Assembly (NCBI GenBank): GCA_033816765.1
Contig: CM066292.1
Span: 5,332,001-5,396,000 of the forward strand
Reading direction: 5' to 3'
Origin: Nothopassalora personata
Lineage: Eukaryota; Ascomycota; Dothideomycetes; Mycosphaerellales; Mycosphaerellaceae
DNA: 64,000 nucleotides
Position 1 is the stretch's first letter, and each line of letters starts with the position of its first letter. The notes beneath the pieces are model-generated. The model was given only the letters and a program-made list of their open reading frames with translations, made no database searches and had not been told where the DNA came from. This document shows positions 12,805 to 23,930 of the stretch, one piece after another. Made by a program: the position numbers and the translations under genes.

Positions 12805-13051
12805 TGTTAAGATGTAGCATCTTAAGGGGAGCTAACAGTTAGGTTGTAATCTAATAGCCTAAGGCATCTACGATAACTCAGCTTGTCGGAAGACACCTTC
12901 TCTCCCCTTTAGCTTAGATAGACATCTAACATAATTAACACATTGGTTCCTAATATATTGCTGCATGCCCTGTAGCTATTAGCTAGTTAAAGATTAATCT
13001 CTTACTCCACTCCGCTGCTAACTACGTATCCTGTAAGGTCTTAACTTAATA
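12805..13051 (+). repeat. 3' LTR of the Copia element
   Basis: It has the same start as the 5' LTR. Its end reads TTAATA where the 5' copy has TTAACA, a C-to-T change of RIP type. It is followed directly by target copy GTTCT. Confidence 0.9.
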
Positions 13052-13763
13052 GTTCTAATTCTAGTTCTAATACTTCGGGTATAGGTACTTCTAGTCCTTA
13101 GATCTTACTTGTTTCTTATAGTTACTTATCTTTCCTTAACTTACCTTCTAGCTACGCGGTAGACTCGTCTTTAGATTTATTAGGTTACTAGTACTAACGC
13201 TCACTTGTCTTATAAGTAGCGTTTACGTTATTCGACTATCTAGCCCGCTCGATTAATACTAACATAGCTGTCTATTCCCTCGCCAGTTTCGTAGTATACG
13301 TTAGTATAGTGCGACGGATACGAGTCGCGGTTATTAACGTTATTATTACGGTCTCTATTAGAAGGATCCTTTCGATCTTTATAAACTGTCGCTAGTAGGC
13401 CCTAGGACTGCCTAACATCTTATATGTTAAGCTAAATAGTAGGGCCCGGGCTTACTACTTTAGAACCTAAGGATAGGTTCGTAATAGGGGAGGATATATT
13501 AACGACTGTTTAGTTATATTAACCTTAGGTTTAGTTATGTCGACCTTAGGTTTAGAGAGGGAGTCCCTTAGGTCCAACTTACCCCAATTTCATTTAGGTT
13601 TAATTAGACATTTAGGTAAGCTAGCGGGACCTAGTATAGCTATTAAGATATATACTACGCAGTTAAGTATTGTAAGCGTAGTATTAAGGCAACAATTCAA
13701 TTTATACCTCTTGAGTAGAGGGCATAGGGGTTTAGGTCCGCCAATCCTCTTGTTTTATCTAGC

Positions 13764-13814
13764 TACTACGCTACTCGTTACGTGACCTGATTTTACGGTC
13801 CCGGGACCGGTAAA
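13764..13814 (-). repeat. Right terminal inverted repeat
   Basis: The reverse complement matches the left end over about 47 bases with small gaps. It carries the same GGTCCCGGGACCGGTAAA block, one C shorter than the left palindrome, followed by an ACGTAA and AGCGTAGTA match. Confidence 0.7.
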
Positions 13815-13859
13815 TACCTCTACTTACATAAGCGCCGCTCTATACCACTATAACTCAGA

Positions 13860-13925
13860 TGTTACGGTTCGGATAAAGGACGGTGTAGGACGTGGCATAG
13901 AAGGAAGAATTAGAAGATAATAACA
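13860..13925 (+). repeat. Left 66-bp LTR of composite A
   Basis: It starts TGTTACGGTTCGG and ends AGATAATAACA. Compared with the central copy it keeps only the first ~57 bases and the last ~9, so it is an internally deleted LTR. The following CTTTAAACGCCC is the same internal start as in Gypsy B. Confidence 0.8.
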
Positions 13926-13989
13926 CTTTAAACGCCCTTAGGATAAGCGCTACTTAAGCAGCTAGTAGGGGAACACCCGCCCCTAGCGA

Positions 13990-15060
13990 AGTAGGAAGCA
14001 TCCGCCGTACGCTACTATAATAGACCACTACGAAGGACGATAAGTCTAATGACGATAACGAGCCTACTCTAAGGAAGAACGACGTTAAGGCTACTAAGCT
14101 AGACCTCTTCTATAGAGATAGGACTAAGTTCGACGACTAGATTAATTAGATAGATATGTATCTTATGTTCAACCTAGTCGATGCCGATAAAAGAACTATC
14201 TTCGCCATTACGTACCTTCGCGGAAGTGCGTAGAACTAGATTAAACCTTACCTTAAGGAATACCTTAAAGGTATAGGACGATTAGACCCCACTAGAATGT
14301 TTAGGAGCTACACCCTTTTTAAAGATAAGATGAAATCAATCTTTAGAACCTCGAACGAAGTCTAACAGGCTATACGAATCATTTAACACCTAAAGTAGAA
14401 GACGTCTACTTTAGAGTATGCCGCTAAATTCGAAGAATACGGACAAATTACTAGATAGGACTAGACGGCGTTAATAACTATGTTCCGACGTAGACTTAAA
14501 GACTCCGTTAAGGACGAGTTAATAAGACACGGGGGACAGATTACTAACCTCGAAGAGCTAATAAAGGCGTCGATTAACATCGATAACTAGCTCTAGGAAC
14601 GACACTAGGAGAAGAAATACGACTCTAAAGTAGGAGGAATAGTAGGATATACTCCGGACCGTAGACCCTTAGGAGGATACGTTACGAAGGGAGAATTCTT
14701 ACGATAAAGCCAGCCCTACTATAGACTATAGCTAATGGAACTAGACGTTACCTAGCAAGGACGGAGGATCGATAAGAGTAGGGGCCACGGAAAGCCCTTT
14801 AAAGGAAAAGGAAAACTTACATACTATGCCTATAGTAAGGAAGGTCACATAGCACGGGATTGCCGCGGTAAGAATATAGTACGCCGCGAGCAATTTAATA
14901 TAATGCAACCCCGAACTAGTAAATCTAAGAGCAGCGTTAGATCTCGAGGAGATACCGACTATACTCGGAGAGTAGGGGAGAGAGCTAGTAATAGAAGCAC
15001 GACGCCTCTCCTAGACCCCTTAGAAGGACGAGGAGGATACTATAGGTAGTAAATAGTGGT
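13990..15060 (+). pseudogene. Gypsy A gag remnant
   Basis: This is colinear with the gag of Gypsy B. The zinc knuckle at 14822-14863 reads Y-Y-A-Y-S-K-E-G-H-I-A-R-D-C; two Tyr stand where TGC/TGT became TAC/TAT, giving CX2CX4HX4C. Many TAG stops are present. The site homologous to the Gag-only insertion in copy B is intact here near 14460. Confidence 0.75.
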
Positions 15061-15145
15061 TATTCCATTTAATGCGAAGAACCAACCACGACAGTTTAAC
15101 ATAATAACACGAAGAGTCGACTACGAGATCGAATCCGAGTCTCGA

Positions 15146-15907
15146 TTGATTGATTATTCCATTAACGTGCTATTTGAGTCAAAGACTATGCAACACGGGT
15201 CTCGAGAACGAGACCAAAATTTGAGAGAGAAGGAGAAAAGCCCCGTCGTACCCCGGACGTAAAAACTCCTTAAAAGATGCGAGCAACGCTCGCTATTCGA
15301 ACCGTAAATCGAATATATTGCGGCGTAGTACGCGCGTACCCGGTAGTCGTGTCTTGTCGAGAATTGCGGTTTGTCGCCTTGCCCCGGGCGAGACAAGTTT
15401 TGCGCCCGTGTCTCGTTCTTGTTTTAAAAAGCCAAGCCGGCCGTACCCGTACGCACCGAGCAAAATCCCAAGAAACACCCGTTGCCTCTGTTTCAATCCA
15501 GTCGCGTTCTCCGGTCTCGAGTGTAGCTCCTCGGTCGCAGTGGCCTCGCTGTCGTCCCCCCCTCGGCCTCTCTTGGTTCCAGCCGTGCAGTATACGTGGT
15601 TTGCGCCCCTAAACGCCTCTCTTGGTTCCAGCCGGCAGTTTACGTGGTTTGCCGGGACGACAGGTAGACAGCGCCTTCGTTGTTCGAGCGACGTGTACGC
15701 TATGTACGTCGCTTTCCCTTCTCGCAGTTCCGGAGTTCTTGTTTGTAGATTTTGAGCGTATCTCGTTCGTTCGGTTCGTCCGACCTGTCTTTTCTTGTTT
15801 CGAGTCGAGTAGGCTTGTATTTTTCGAGAGAGAGAGTCTTAGTTTCTCTTCGTCGTAACGAAGATACTTACGTCGTCCGCCGCGTGAAGGCGCTCTCTAT
15901 AGGACGA
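15146..15907. mobile_element. Un-RIPed 762-bp insert with 16-bp target duplications
   Basis: Direct copies of CGAATCCGAGTCTCGA at 15130-15145 and 15908-15923 flank sequence absent from the homologous place in Gypsy B (about 24900). CA and TG are abundant, unlike the host. The left end reads TTGATTGATTATTCC, so on the minus strand the insert ends in a short AATAATCAATCAA tail. A long variable-type target duplication plus a simple tail suggests target-primed (LINE/SINE) insertion. Inside, a block starting CCTCTCTTGGTTCCAGCCG is duplicated near 15565 and 15620. No coding frame is convincing. Confidence 0.6.
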
Positions 15908-15923
15908 CGAATCCGAGTCTCGA

Positions 15924-18900
15924 AATGGTTATAGAAGCCTTTATTAGCGATTCTATTACTAAGACTCGTGTTAAGTTTACTACGCCGCGAAGTTAGGCGT
16001 AGAGTATTAGCCTTAGTAACTACGAGGAACCCTAGGAGCGACGCATAGGCAAAACGCTACGCTCCGAGAAGTGGACATCGACGAATCCTACTTCGACGAA
16101 GATAGAAGCGACAAAGAAAATTAGGACCTAGGATGGAACGGATCATAGTTACTAGAACTATAGGAAGAAAGTTAAGAAATCACCGGGCTAAGTACTATTA
16201 AGGAAGACTAGGATCCGGAAGAATTAAGCGAAGAAGATTCCTCCGAAGGAGAAGAGAGCGACACTAACGACGATAACGAACAACTTACCTTTATAGTAGA
16301 CGTACCTAAGAGACTGTACGACATAATTATCTACCTATAAAGAAGGCACGAGGAATTCCTACCTAAGATAGGCGGACGAAGGAGGCTACATTCCATTAAG
16401 TTTAATAAGATACTCGACACCCTACGAGGCATAGCCTAGGGATACCCACTTATAGAAACAACCGAGAATCTAGTAACCGCCGTTATAGAACGACCGCCGA
16501 TAGGAAGCCGAATAATAGGAACCGGATATCTTACACCGTTAGGAACATTCGTATCGAATAAATTACGTAATATAGTGTAACACGCACGCGCACTCTACTT
16601 AGAAACGTAGAAGATCTAGGAACGCAATAGATTATAAGTGTAGACATAGGGCAACGGGCTATAGGTTCTAGCCGAAGCCTCTAGGCACGAAGTATAGTGA
16701 ACTACATACCATTCGGGAAAAGGATTAGCTCCCTAGGAATAAGCGACCGGAGGGAGTTATGCAACACTTAGGCTTATGTATCGACAATAAACATAGTTTT
16801 CTAGACATAAGTAATAGTTAACGGACATAAGACTAGTGTTATAATCGACTTAGGAGTAGCGGGGAATTTTATCTCCGAGTCTTTTATAAGAAGAAACGGG
16901 TTAGCTACCCTAAAGAAGAAATGGGGTTACGAGTTAATCGCGGTAAACGGATTATCGTTACCTAGCGTAGAATGGGAGACGATACTATTACTACTAGCTA
17001 TCTAATAGCACTACGAGAATATTACCTTAAATGTTACTAATATAGCCAGTTATAACATAGTATTAGGTATGCCTTAGTTAAGAAAGTACAATCTAGTAAT
17101 CGACTAGAGAAGAGGAGTACTTACATTTAGGGAATGCGATTGCGTTGTCGACATTTAGCCTACGTAGTAGTAGCGTTCACTAGTAGATAAGGTAAGGAAA
17201 TAGCTAAACGAGATATAGCTTACGCCGAATAGAAGGATAAAAGAACCACCTTCGACCGGGATAGACACTAGCGTAGGGCCGCCGGGTTACGAAGTTACTA
17301 GAAGTAATAGAAGTAACGTACTATCGAAGAATACTAACATCTTAGAGTTAAGTATTCCTAAGGAGTATCGTAAGTGGTCGCGACTCTTTAAAGAGGAGAG
17401 AGGCAAAACCGCCTTACCTAAGTACCGCCTATAGGATCATAAGATTAACATTTAGCTAGGGAAAGAGCCTCTATAGGGACCCCTATATTAAATGTCTAAG
17501 AAAGAGCTATAGACCCTACGAGAATAGCTAAAGGAGAAGCTAGCTAAAGGATAGATAAGAAGATCCACCTTAAGTATAGGAACTCTATGCATGTTCGTTC
17601 TAAAAGCAAACGGGAAGTTACGACTCGTACAAGACTATAGGAAGTTAAACGAGATCACGATTAAGAACCGATACCCGCTACCTAACATCGAAGAAGCATA
17701 AGATAGATTAACCGGATTAGACTAGTATACGAAGATTAACCTACGAGATGCCTTCTACGCTATACGAATAGCGGAAGGAGAAGAATAGAAGACCGCTTTT
17801 AGGATAAGATACGGACTTTATGAATTCTTAGTTATGCTAATAGGATTAACTAATGCACCCGCATTCTACTAGGACCTTATTAACGAGACACTTAGAGACC
17901 TACTCGACGTATACGTTATTGCGTACATAGACGACATACTAGTCTACATAAAAGGATCCCTATAGGAACACATAAGACAAGTCTAGGATGTCTTCGAACG
18001 ACTTACGAAATTAGGATTTAAGACAGCACCCGAGAAATGCGAATTCCATAAGAAAGAAGTTAAATTCTTAGGCTTTATTATTAGTACTATAGGGATAACG
18101 ATCGACCCTACGAAGACATAGTCAATTAGAGAATAGCTAGAACTAAAAACAGTTAAGGATGTACAATTATTCCTTAGACTAGCGAACTACAACCGGAAAT
18201 TCATTAAGGACTACGTAAAAACGGTAGTACTAATAACGATGCTTATAAGAAAAGACGTCACTTAGAAATAGGGAAAAGAATAGATTGAAGCATTTAAGAA
18301 ACTTAAGGAACAATGCGCTTTAGCCCCTACGCTTCGACTATTCGATAGTAGTAAGGAAGTCTATATCGAGACTAATACGTCTAATATAGTAATAGGCGTA
18401 TGTCTAACATAGACACACGATAGGTAGAGACACCTAGTAGCCTATTACTCCCGGAAAATGACTACAGCGGAATAGAACTACGACATCTATAATAAAGAGC
18501 TTCTAGCTATTATTGCTACTATATAACATTAGAGAGTATATGTCGAGGGTCTACCGAAGTTAACGATTCTTTCCAACTATAAGAATCTTACGTACTTCAC
18601 GACGACGAAAGAACTTACCCGAAGGCAAGCCCGCTAGTCGGAGCTACTAGGACAGTATAAGTTTGAAATTAAATATACTCTAGGACGAGAGAATGGCCGC
18701 GCCGACGCGCTAAGCCGAAGAAGCGACTACATAGAAGGAAAAGAACTAGTGTAACATAAAATATTAAGGACAAACCCCGACGGAAGTCTTAGTGCTAACA
18801 TAAGAGAATTTAATAACATCGTACGGATATTAGGCGACAGGGACGAACAATTCCCTATATCGCAAGGAAAATACTAGGTACTAAAGGATCGAGAAGAAGA

Positions 18901-19680
18901 ATGTATACGGCAACATCACGACGGACTAACTTATAGACACCCTAGAACTTCGAAAACAATGGACCTAATATAACGCAGTTTCTCATTCCTATAGATAAGA
19001 CTTAAGGTGTCACGCTATATTAAACAATGCGTACACTACTAACGAAACAAGGCTACGAGACATACAAAATATAGTTACCTATAGTTTAGGACACTACCGA
19101 CGAAACCATAGGATAAAGTTACAATAGACTTTATTACGAAACTCCTACCATTAAGAGATTAAGTTACGAAGCAACTATACGACATAATACTAGTTATAGT
19201 TAATAGACTTACGAAATACGCACACTTCATTCCTGCATTAGAGACATATAATGTAGAGTAGCTCGGATACCTCGTACTAGATAGACTTATCCGATACCAC
19301 GGATTCCCTTAAGCGTTCATAACGGACAGAGACAAGCTATTTACATTAAACTACTAGAAGACGCTTATGGGAACGATCGGAATTAAACATAAGCTATTAA
19401 CAGTATATTATCCGGAGATAGACAGATAAACCGAAAGGATGAATTAAAAGCTAGAACTAGTAGACGCCGAAACACCTTACTAGGAGAGCTTCCATTTCGA
19501 ACTAGAAGTAGAAAACGAATTCGAAGTCAAAAAAATCCTAGATAAGAAAGGTTAGCGATACCTTATTAAATGGAAAGGATACGACGAATTAGAAAATACC
19601 TAGGAACTAGAAAGAAACCTACGAAACTATTAGCAAAAAATCTAGGAATACTACAAAACTAAAAAACGGCTAGCTAACTA
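15924..19680 (+). pseudogene. Gypsy A pol remnant (protease, RT, RNase H, integrase, chromodomain)
   Basis: The aspartic protease region lies near 16830, and the RT includes Y-I-D-D-I-L-V-Y at about 17934-17957. RNase H and an HHCC-type integrase start (18900-19080) follow. The integrase catalytic core reaches the region ending GQTERMN at about 19440 but then jumps into the chromodomain (19510-19640). Comparison with copy B shows a deletion of roughly 480 bp at a GCTAGAA microhomology (19447). TAG stops are frequent. Confidence 0.8.
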
Positions 19681-19711
19681 AGCTACCGATTAGCGACTAG
19701 TCGGCCGGGAG

Positions 19712-19785
19712 TAGCTAGAGTAGGAACCGAACCTACGACCTTAAGAGTATAGACAACTTGCGCTCTACTACTAAGCTACATAACT
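19712..19785 (-). other. tRNA-like remnant (RIP-decayed)
   Basis: On the minus strand the 74 bases fit a cloverleaf. There is a D-arm with A-box TAGCTTAGTAGTAGAGC, a T-arm GTAGG/CCTAC with loop TTCGGTT (B-box GGTTCGGTTCC) and an acceptor stem with about five or six of seven pairs. The anticodon stem is poorly paired, so the amino acid cannot be assigned. It lies just downstream of the Gypsy A chromodomain and has no counterpart in copy B. It may be a dead tRNA gene or the head of a SINE. Confidence 0.5.
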
Positions 19786-19839
19786 AGGTTTAATAAGGGA
19801 AACGGAGAACTTACATAAACATATCTCCTACGAGAAACT

Positions 19840-20369
19840 AACACCTATCTACTAGAGGGGCTAGCGCTCGAAGAAGCTACTACGGCTTCCTTAAGGGTCG
19901 GATATAACTAGAGGGCATTATCCGGAATCATCGAAAGGTCCTCCTAGGAAGGAATCGACATCTAGAAAACCCCCTCTAGCTCTTCGGGGCTACCTTTAGG
20001 AACGAGAAGACAGGACGAAGGCGCGGAAAAGGTATCGACACCTACGCTCGGTAAACTGCGAAGATCCTCGAAATCCTTCGCTATCGCCTTTTCCTCCCTA
20101 TCCTTAGTAACGCGTAGCTATTTCCTAAGACAATGCACCTTTAACATTGCCTCTATTACCTTCTCTTTAGCCTTATTAAGCTCTCGCTTTAGCTTTCGAC
20201 GCTAGTTGCGAAGCCGCTCCTACTTAGTCTACGTAATAGTTACGTTACACTTAATACCCTTACGAACGTACTCCGAGTAACACCTAAAGCATATATCTAC
20301 TACGTAACGAGGACTCTTCTTTCCTTTAGGCACTCTAGCCTTCTAGTAACTAGAACATAGGGATAGCAT
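19840..20369 (-). pseudogene. Antisense cysteine-rich ORF of Gypsy A
   Basis: This minus-strand frame starts at ATG 20367-20369, between the chromodomain and the central LTR. It contains Y-S-E-Y-V-R-K-G-I-K-C-N-V, aligning with C-S-E-C-L-R-R-G-Q-R-C-D-V of the Gypsy B antisense ORF; both Tyr are TAC codons explained by RIP of TGC. A Lys/Arg/Leu-rich coiled coil follows. Stops of TAG type interrupt it. Position and sequence match between the two copies, so it is an inherited part of the element family. Confidence 0.6.
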
Positions 20370-20513
20370 CTCGCGGCCCTCGGCTTCGATACCTAGTGCT
20401 TAACGTTCGCGGCGCTCCTAACGTATTAGCCGCTCGCCGCTTATAGTGAAAGATAGGAACTTATAGGAGAAGAAAGAAAACTCGAGGACGAGTTTTAGTA
20501 GGAAGGGGGATAG

Positions 20514-20681
20514 TGTTACGGTTCGGATAAAGGACGGTATAGGACGTAGTATAGAAGGAAGAATTAGAAGATAAGAACTAATCGCTAGGAAGAGGAAGGG
20601 ACCCTACGTCCGGGTTACGTGCACGACCGCGCGCTTAGTACATAGTCGAACACGACCGTAGAAGTAGCGTATAGACGTACA
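20514..20681 (+). repeat. Central full-length LTR of composite A, left part
   Basis: It begins TGTTACGGTTCGG after the purine tract GGAAGGGGGATAG. It is cut by Gypsy B, whose target GTACA (20677-20681) is the last five bases here. The rest continues at 30590. Confidence 0.8.
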
Positions 20682-21064
20682 TGTTACGGTTTAGTCTAAA
20701 CAGCGGCCCCGACTAGACACACGTAATACTAACTACTTAGATACACGTAATACTAATCACCTAGACGCACGTGACACTAATCACTCCACGAACTAATTAG
20801 TGTAATTAGTATGCTTAGTAGGACTAATTAAGGTAATTATACTAAGCTATAGGCTCTACGCCGAGAATCTCTTTATATTTAGGAACGTTAGAAACCCTTA
20901 TAGTTCTAATGCGTTCAACTTATGTTACTATCTCACTAATTGGAATATAACTCTTATTTCTATTATTTATCTTCGCTTAGCTTACTTCAGCCTCTCTAAA
21001 GAATACCGCCACGTAACTTAACTTATCTCTCTTTTAAGACTAGCCCTAGAACGAGACAATAACA
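20682..21064 (+). repeat. 5' LTR of Gypsy B (383 bp)
   Basis: It starts TGTTACGGTTTAGTC and ends GACAATAACA. The internal start CTTTAAACGCCC follows. The 3' half (from about 20877) is shared with the central LTR of A and with the solo LTR at 29812-30220, while the 5' halves differ. Confidence 0.9.
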
Positions 21065-21597
21065 CTTTAAACGCCCTTAGGATAAGCGCTACTTAAGCAG
21101 CTAGTAGGGGAACACCCGCCCCTAGCGAAGTAGGAAGCATCCGCCGTACGCTACTATAATAGACCACTACGAAGGACGATAAGTCTAATGACGATAACGA
21201 GCCTACTCCGAGGAAGAACGACGTTAAGGCTGCTAAGCCAGACCTCTTCTATGGAGATAGAGCTAAGTTCGACAACTAGATTAATTAGATAGATATGTAC
21301 CTCATGTTCAACCTAGTCGATGCCGATAAAAGAACTATCTTCGCCATTACGTACCTTCGCGGAAGTGCGTAGAACTGGATTAAACCTTACCTTAAGGAAT
21401 ACCTTAAAGGTATAGGACGATTAGACCCCACTAGAATGTTTAGGAGCTACACCCTCTTTAAAGATAAGATAAAGTCAATCTTTAGAACCTCGAACGAAGT
21501 CTAATAGGCTATACGAATCATTTAACACCTAAAATAGAAGACGTCTACTTTAGAGTATGCCGCCAAATTCGAAGAATACGGACAAATTACTAGATGG
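21065..21597 (+). pseudogene. Gypsy B gag remnant, 5' part
   Basis: This is nearly identical to the start of Gypsy A gag (13926-14459), with RIP stops. It is interrupted after 21597 by the Gag-only element, and resumes at 24233. Confidence 0.75.
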
Positions 21598-21762
21598 TGT
21601 CACGGTTTACCTTTGCACAGACGCACTTCGGTGTCACGTGACCTCGCGCGGGCCCGATCTTATCACGCGCTTCTCGCGACTTCTTACTTCTCTTCTTCGT
21701 AGAACTTACTCGATACTAAGGCTAATACACGTTTGCGCCCTGTTGCTGTCTTGTCCGTGTCA
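21598..21762 (+). repeat. 5' LTR of the Gag-only element (165 bp)
   Basis: It starts TGTCACGGTTTACC and ends CCGTGTCA, so the ends are inverted (TGTCACGG / CCGTGTCA, one base apart). No mismatch to the 3' copy was found by eye. Confidence 0.95.
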
Positions 21763-21844
21763 TTAAGTTCTACCACCCTCGATCGCCGCAAGCGATCACC
21801 CCGACCACGTGTGCACAGAAACGCGCGTGCGACACCGAGTCCGA

Positions 21845-23512
21845 ATGGCCGCAAACCAGACGACACTCGGAGCAGACGAATCCTCATTCATTCCCAACCT
21901 GAACCTTAACCTACTCACGAAGAAGTTCCTCCGCGACGCGCGCCAACGACAGAACGGCACACTAACCGAAGGACAACGTGAGGTGGAAGACGAGTCAGAG
22001 TGGAATCCGGATTTCGACGACACCCAGGGTGTAGAACGACTGCGCAAGATGGCGCAAGAGACACAAGACGAGACTCAGGGTCGAGATGGTGCTGAGCAGG
22101 CTCGTCAGCAAGAGGAGCGTCGGCGGGTACAACAGCAGCAGCACCAGGAGCGTCTGCAGGCAGAATACAACCGTCGTCAAACTGAGAAGGACCTGCGACT
22201 CGCAATTGGAGGCGAGGACACGCTGGCCCAGGGAACTCGCGCCCGCAAGGAGGACAACCTCAGCTTCCGGCACGCGATACCCATTGACCGACATGAGGGT
22301 GAAGAGCTGGAATACAGAGCCCGGTACATCCCCTCCGAGTTTCAAGTAGTTACCGCCGAGGAACTCGAGCGAGCCGTCCGGAAGAACCCAGACGCTTGGC
22401 TTGACGTACTCGACGAGTATCGCATCTCCTTCCTCGGGCTGAAAGCACGAGCAGAACACCTAGCCGATCAGAAGAAGCGGCTACAGGCAGAGAACAACCG
22501 GGTCAAGGACGAACTGCAGACGTTACAGGAGACCTTGAACGCGAAAGAGGTGACTAGATTGAAAGCACTGGAGATTAAGGCAGCTACCGAGATTCAGAAC
22601 CTACGTGCACGCAACACGGACCTGGTTGGTGAGTTGGAGGAGTCGCGGACAGAGCTGGCCACGTCGCAGAGTGTAAACGAGCGCGGTGCAGTCAAGATCA
22701 CCTCCCTGCAGGCGCAGGTGAAGGAGCGTGATGAGCAGATTGCAGCTCTGAAGCCCAAGGAGCCCATACCGCCACCGAAGCCAGCACGTCAGAAGTCAGC
22801 ACTCGAGCTGCTGCTTGACGGTGATGATCCGGGCGTCGAGCTTCCGACACCCAAGCCTAAGACAAGCTCCACTGTGAATGGTGGCGATGACGACGCCTCG
22901 ACAGTGGTGTCCGTCCCTACAGCACAGCAGCATGGCGGGGCATTACGCAACCCCATTGATTCGAGAAAGATTCCGACCTTCTCAGCAGGCACACCTGGCC
23001 TGAAGGACGAACTGAACTTCCAAGAATGGAAGGAGAAGATGGAGGGATACATGGAGATGGAGGAAGTCTGTGGCCGGTTGCCCTCAGCTTGCCTGACCGT
23101 GTTCAGCTCATTCGTGGTTGGCAATGCCAACGCCCGATTGCGACCTCACAAGAGAAAGCCTGGGGTTACCTGGAAGGACCTCATGGCAGTGTTGAACGAC
23201 TCGTTCGGAGAACATCATGAGATGAAGAAGCATCGGAAGGCGTACCAGAACTGCTACCAGAACAACCGCGGTTTCGACGACTTCTGCGCAGAATTCCTGG
23301 AACACGGCATGTACCTCAGCAAGACAGATGAAGAGCTCTGTGAGGACATGGCAGACAAGCTCAACAAATCGCTAAAGACAGCGCTCGCTTACCGCGAAGA
23401 ATTCACCGACCTGACGGCTATGCAGCGCTATCTGCGAGACGCCGAGTTGCGCCTGAACGACGCACAAGAACCCGTCAGCAGCCGGTCCACCACCTGGTTG
23501 GCGCAAACCTGA
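21845..23512 (+). CDS. Gag-like protein of the non-autonomous LTR element
   Basis: The first ATG of the open frame is at 21845, giving 555 residues. The N-terminal ~130 residues are acidic and Gln/Arg-rich (repeated QQEERRRVQQQQ type). Residues ~190-310 form a long coiled coil (heptads through LADQKKRLQAENN and later). A Pro/Ser/Thr linker follows, and residues ~385-540 look like the helical retrotransposon Gag capsid domain, with FQEWKEKMEGYMEMEE and WKDLMAVLNDSFG. There is no zinc knuckle; the frame stops at TGA 23510-23512. Base use is normal (CA and TG present), unlike the host. The role inferred is particle formation and RNA packaging with borrowed Pol. Confidence 0.85.
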   Translation: MAANQTTLGADESSFIPNLNLNLLTKKFLRDARQRQNGTLTEGQREVEDESEWNPDFDDTQGVERLRKMAQETQDETQGRDGAEQARQQEERRRVQQQQHQERLQAEYNRRQTEKDLRLAIGGEDTLAQGTRARKEDNLSFRHAIPIDRHEGEELEYRARYIPSEFQVVTAEELERAVRKNPDAWLDVLDEYRISFLGLKARAEHLADQKKRLQAENNRVKDELQTLQETLNAKEVTRLKALEIKAATEIQNLRARNTDLVGELEESRTELATSQSVNERGAVKITSLQAQVKERDEQIAALKPKEPIPPPKPARQKSALELLLDGDDPGVELPTPKPKTSSTVNGGDDDASTVVSVPTAQQHGGALRNPIDSRKIPTFSAGTPGLKDELNFQEWKEKMEGYMEMEEVCGRLPSACLTVFSSFVVGNANARLRPHKRKPGVTWKDLMAVLNDSFGEHHEMKKHRKAYQNCYQNNRGFDDFCAEFLEHGMYLSKTDEELCEDMADKLNKSLKTALAYREEFTDLTAMQRYLRDAELRLNDAQEPVSSRSTTWLAQT

Positions 23513-23560
23513 AGGGTGGATACTGGACGACCCAGACATCGTTGCCAATAGTGAGCCCCA

Positions 23561-23930
23561 CAAAGCACCGGCGGAGCGCAGATACAACTTGAGGCAAGCT
23601 GAGGCTTGATATACAGTTGGTGGACACAAGGCACACTGCGGTGTGATACTGTCTTCGCTTGAGGCTTGCTGCGGCAAGATATACAACTCTCTGTTGCGAC
23701 GGCCCAAGCGAGCTGCTGCCTCCAGACGCACAGGGTCTTCCTCGACAAAGCACCGGCGGAGCGCAGATACAACTTGAGGCAAGCTGAGGCTTGATATACA
23801 GTTGGTGGACACAAGGCACACTGCGGTGTGATACTGTCTTCGCTTGAGGCTTGCTGCGGCAAGATATACAACTCTCTGTTGCGACGGCCCAAGCGAGCTG
23901 CTGCCTCCAGACGCACAGGGTCTTCCTCGC
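23561..23930 (+). repeat. Two tandem 185-bp units downstream of the Gag ORF
   Basis: Units at 23561-23745 and 23746-23930 both start CAAAGCACCGGCGG and seem identical. Because 185 is not a multiple of three, the minus strand shows long overlapping open frames that are by-products. The repeat lies between gag and the 3' LTR and could be a packaging or RNA structural signal (speculative). Confidence 0.9.

Larger units (their letters stand above)
7104..13051 (+). mobile_element. Copia (Ty1) LTR retrotransposon, complete but RIP-degraded, TSD GTTCT
   Basis: Two 247-bp LTRs (7104-7350 and 12805-13051) flank a gag-pol remnant. Target duplications GTTCT lie at 7099-7103 and 13052-13056. A solo LTR (8180-8509) is nested in the gag region. 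The LTRs differ by several C/T and G/A transitions, as expected after RIP. All frames carry stops apart from an 89-codon stretch in RNase H. Confidence 0.9.
3601..13814 (+). mobile_element. Unclassified element with ~50-bp terminal inverted repeats, interrupted by Copia
   Basis: Both ends carry the same palindrome-bearing sequence in inverted orientation (3601-3647 and 13764-13814). Without the Copia element at 7104-13051 the element is about 4.3 kb. It contains one long RIP-broken frame on the plus strand (about 4150-6990) and a tail after the Copia insertion (13057-13763). There is no LTR, reverse transcriptase motif or recognisable DDE motif. A clear target duplication is not visible because a Gypsy LTR abuts the left end. 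A cut-and-paste DNA transposon is the best guess; the superfamily is unknown. Confidence 0.55.

Noticed and set aside
15154..15934. Cluster of open frames on both strands in the un-RIPed insert
   Set aside because: High GC and lack of RIP leave frames open by chance; they overlap in all phases and have no domain, and the insert has transposon-type flanks.
21995..22459. 154-codon minus-strand frame inside the Gag ORF
   Set aside because: It is a Leu/Val-rich shadow of the coiled-coil coding sequence on the other strand.
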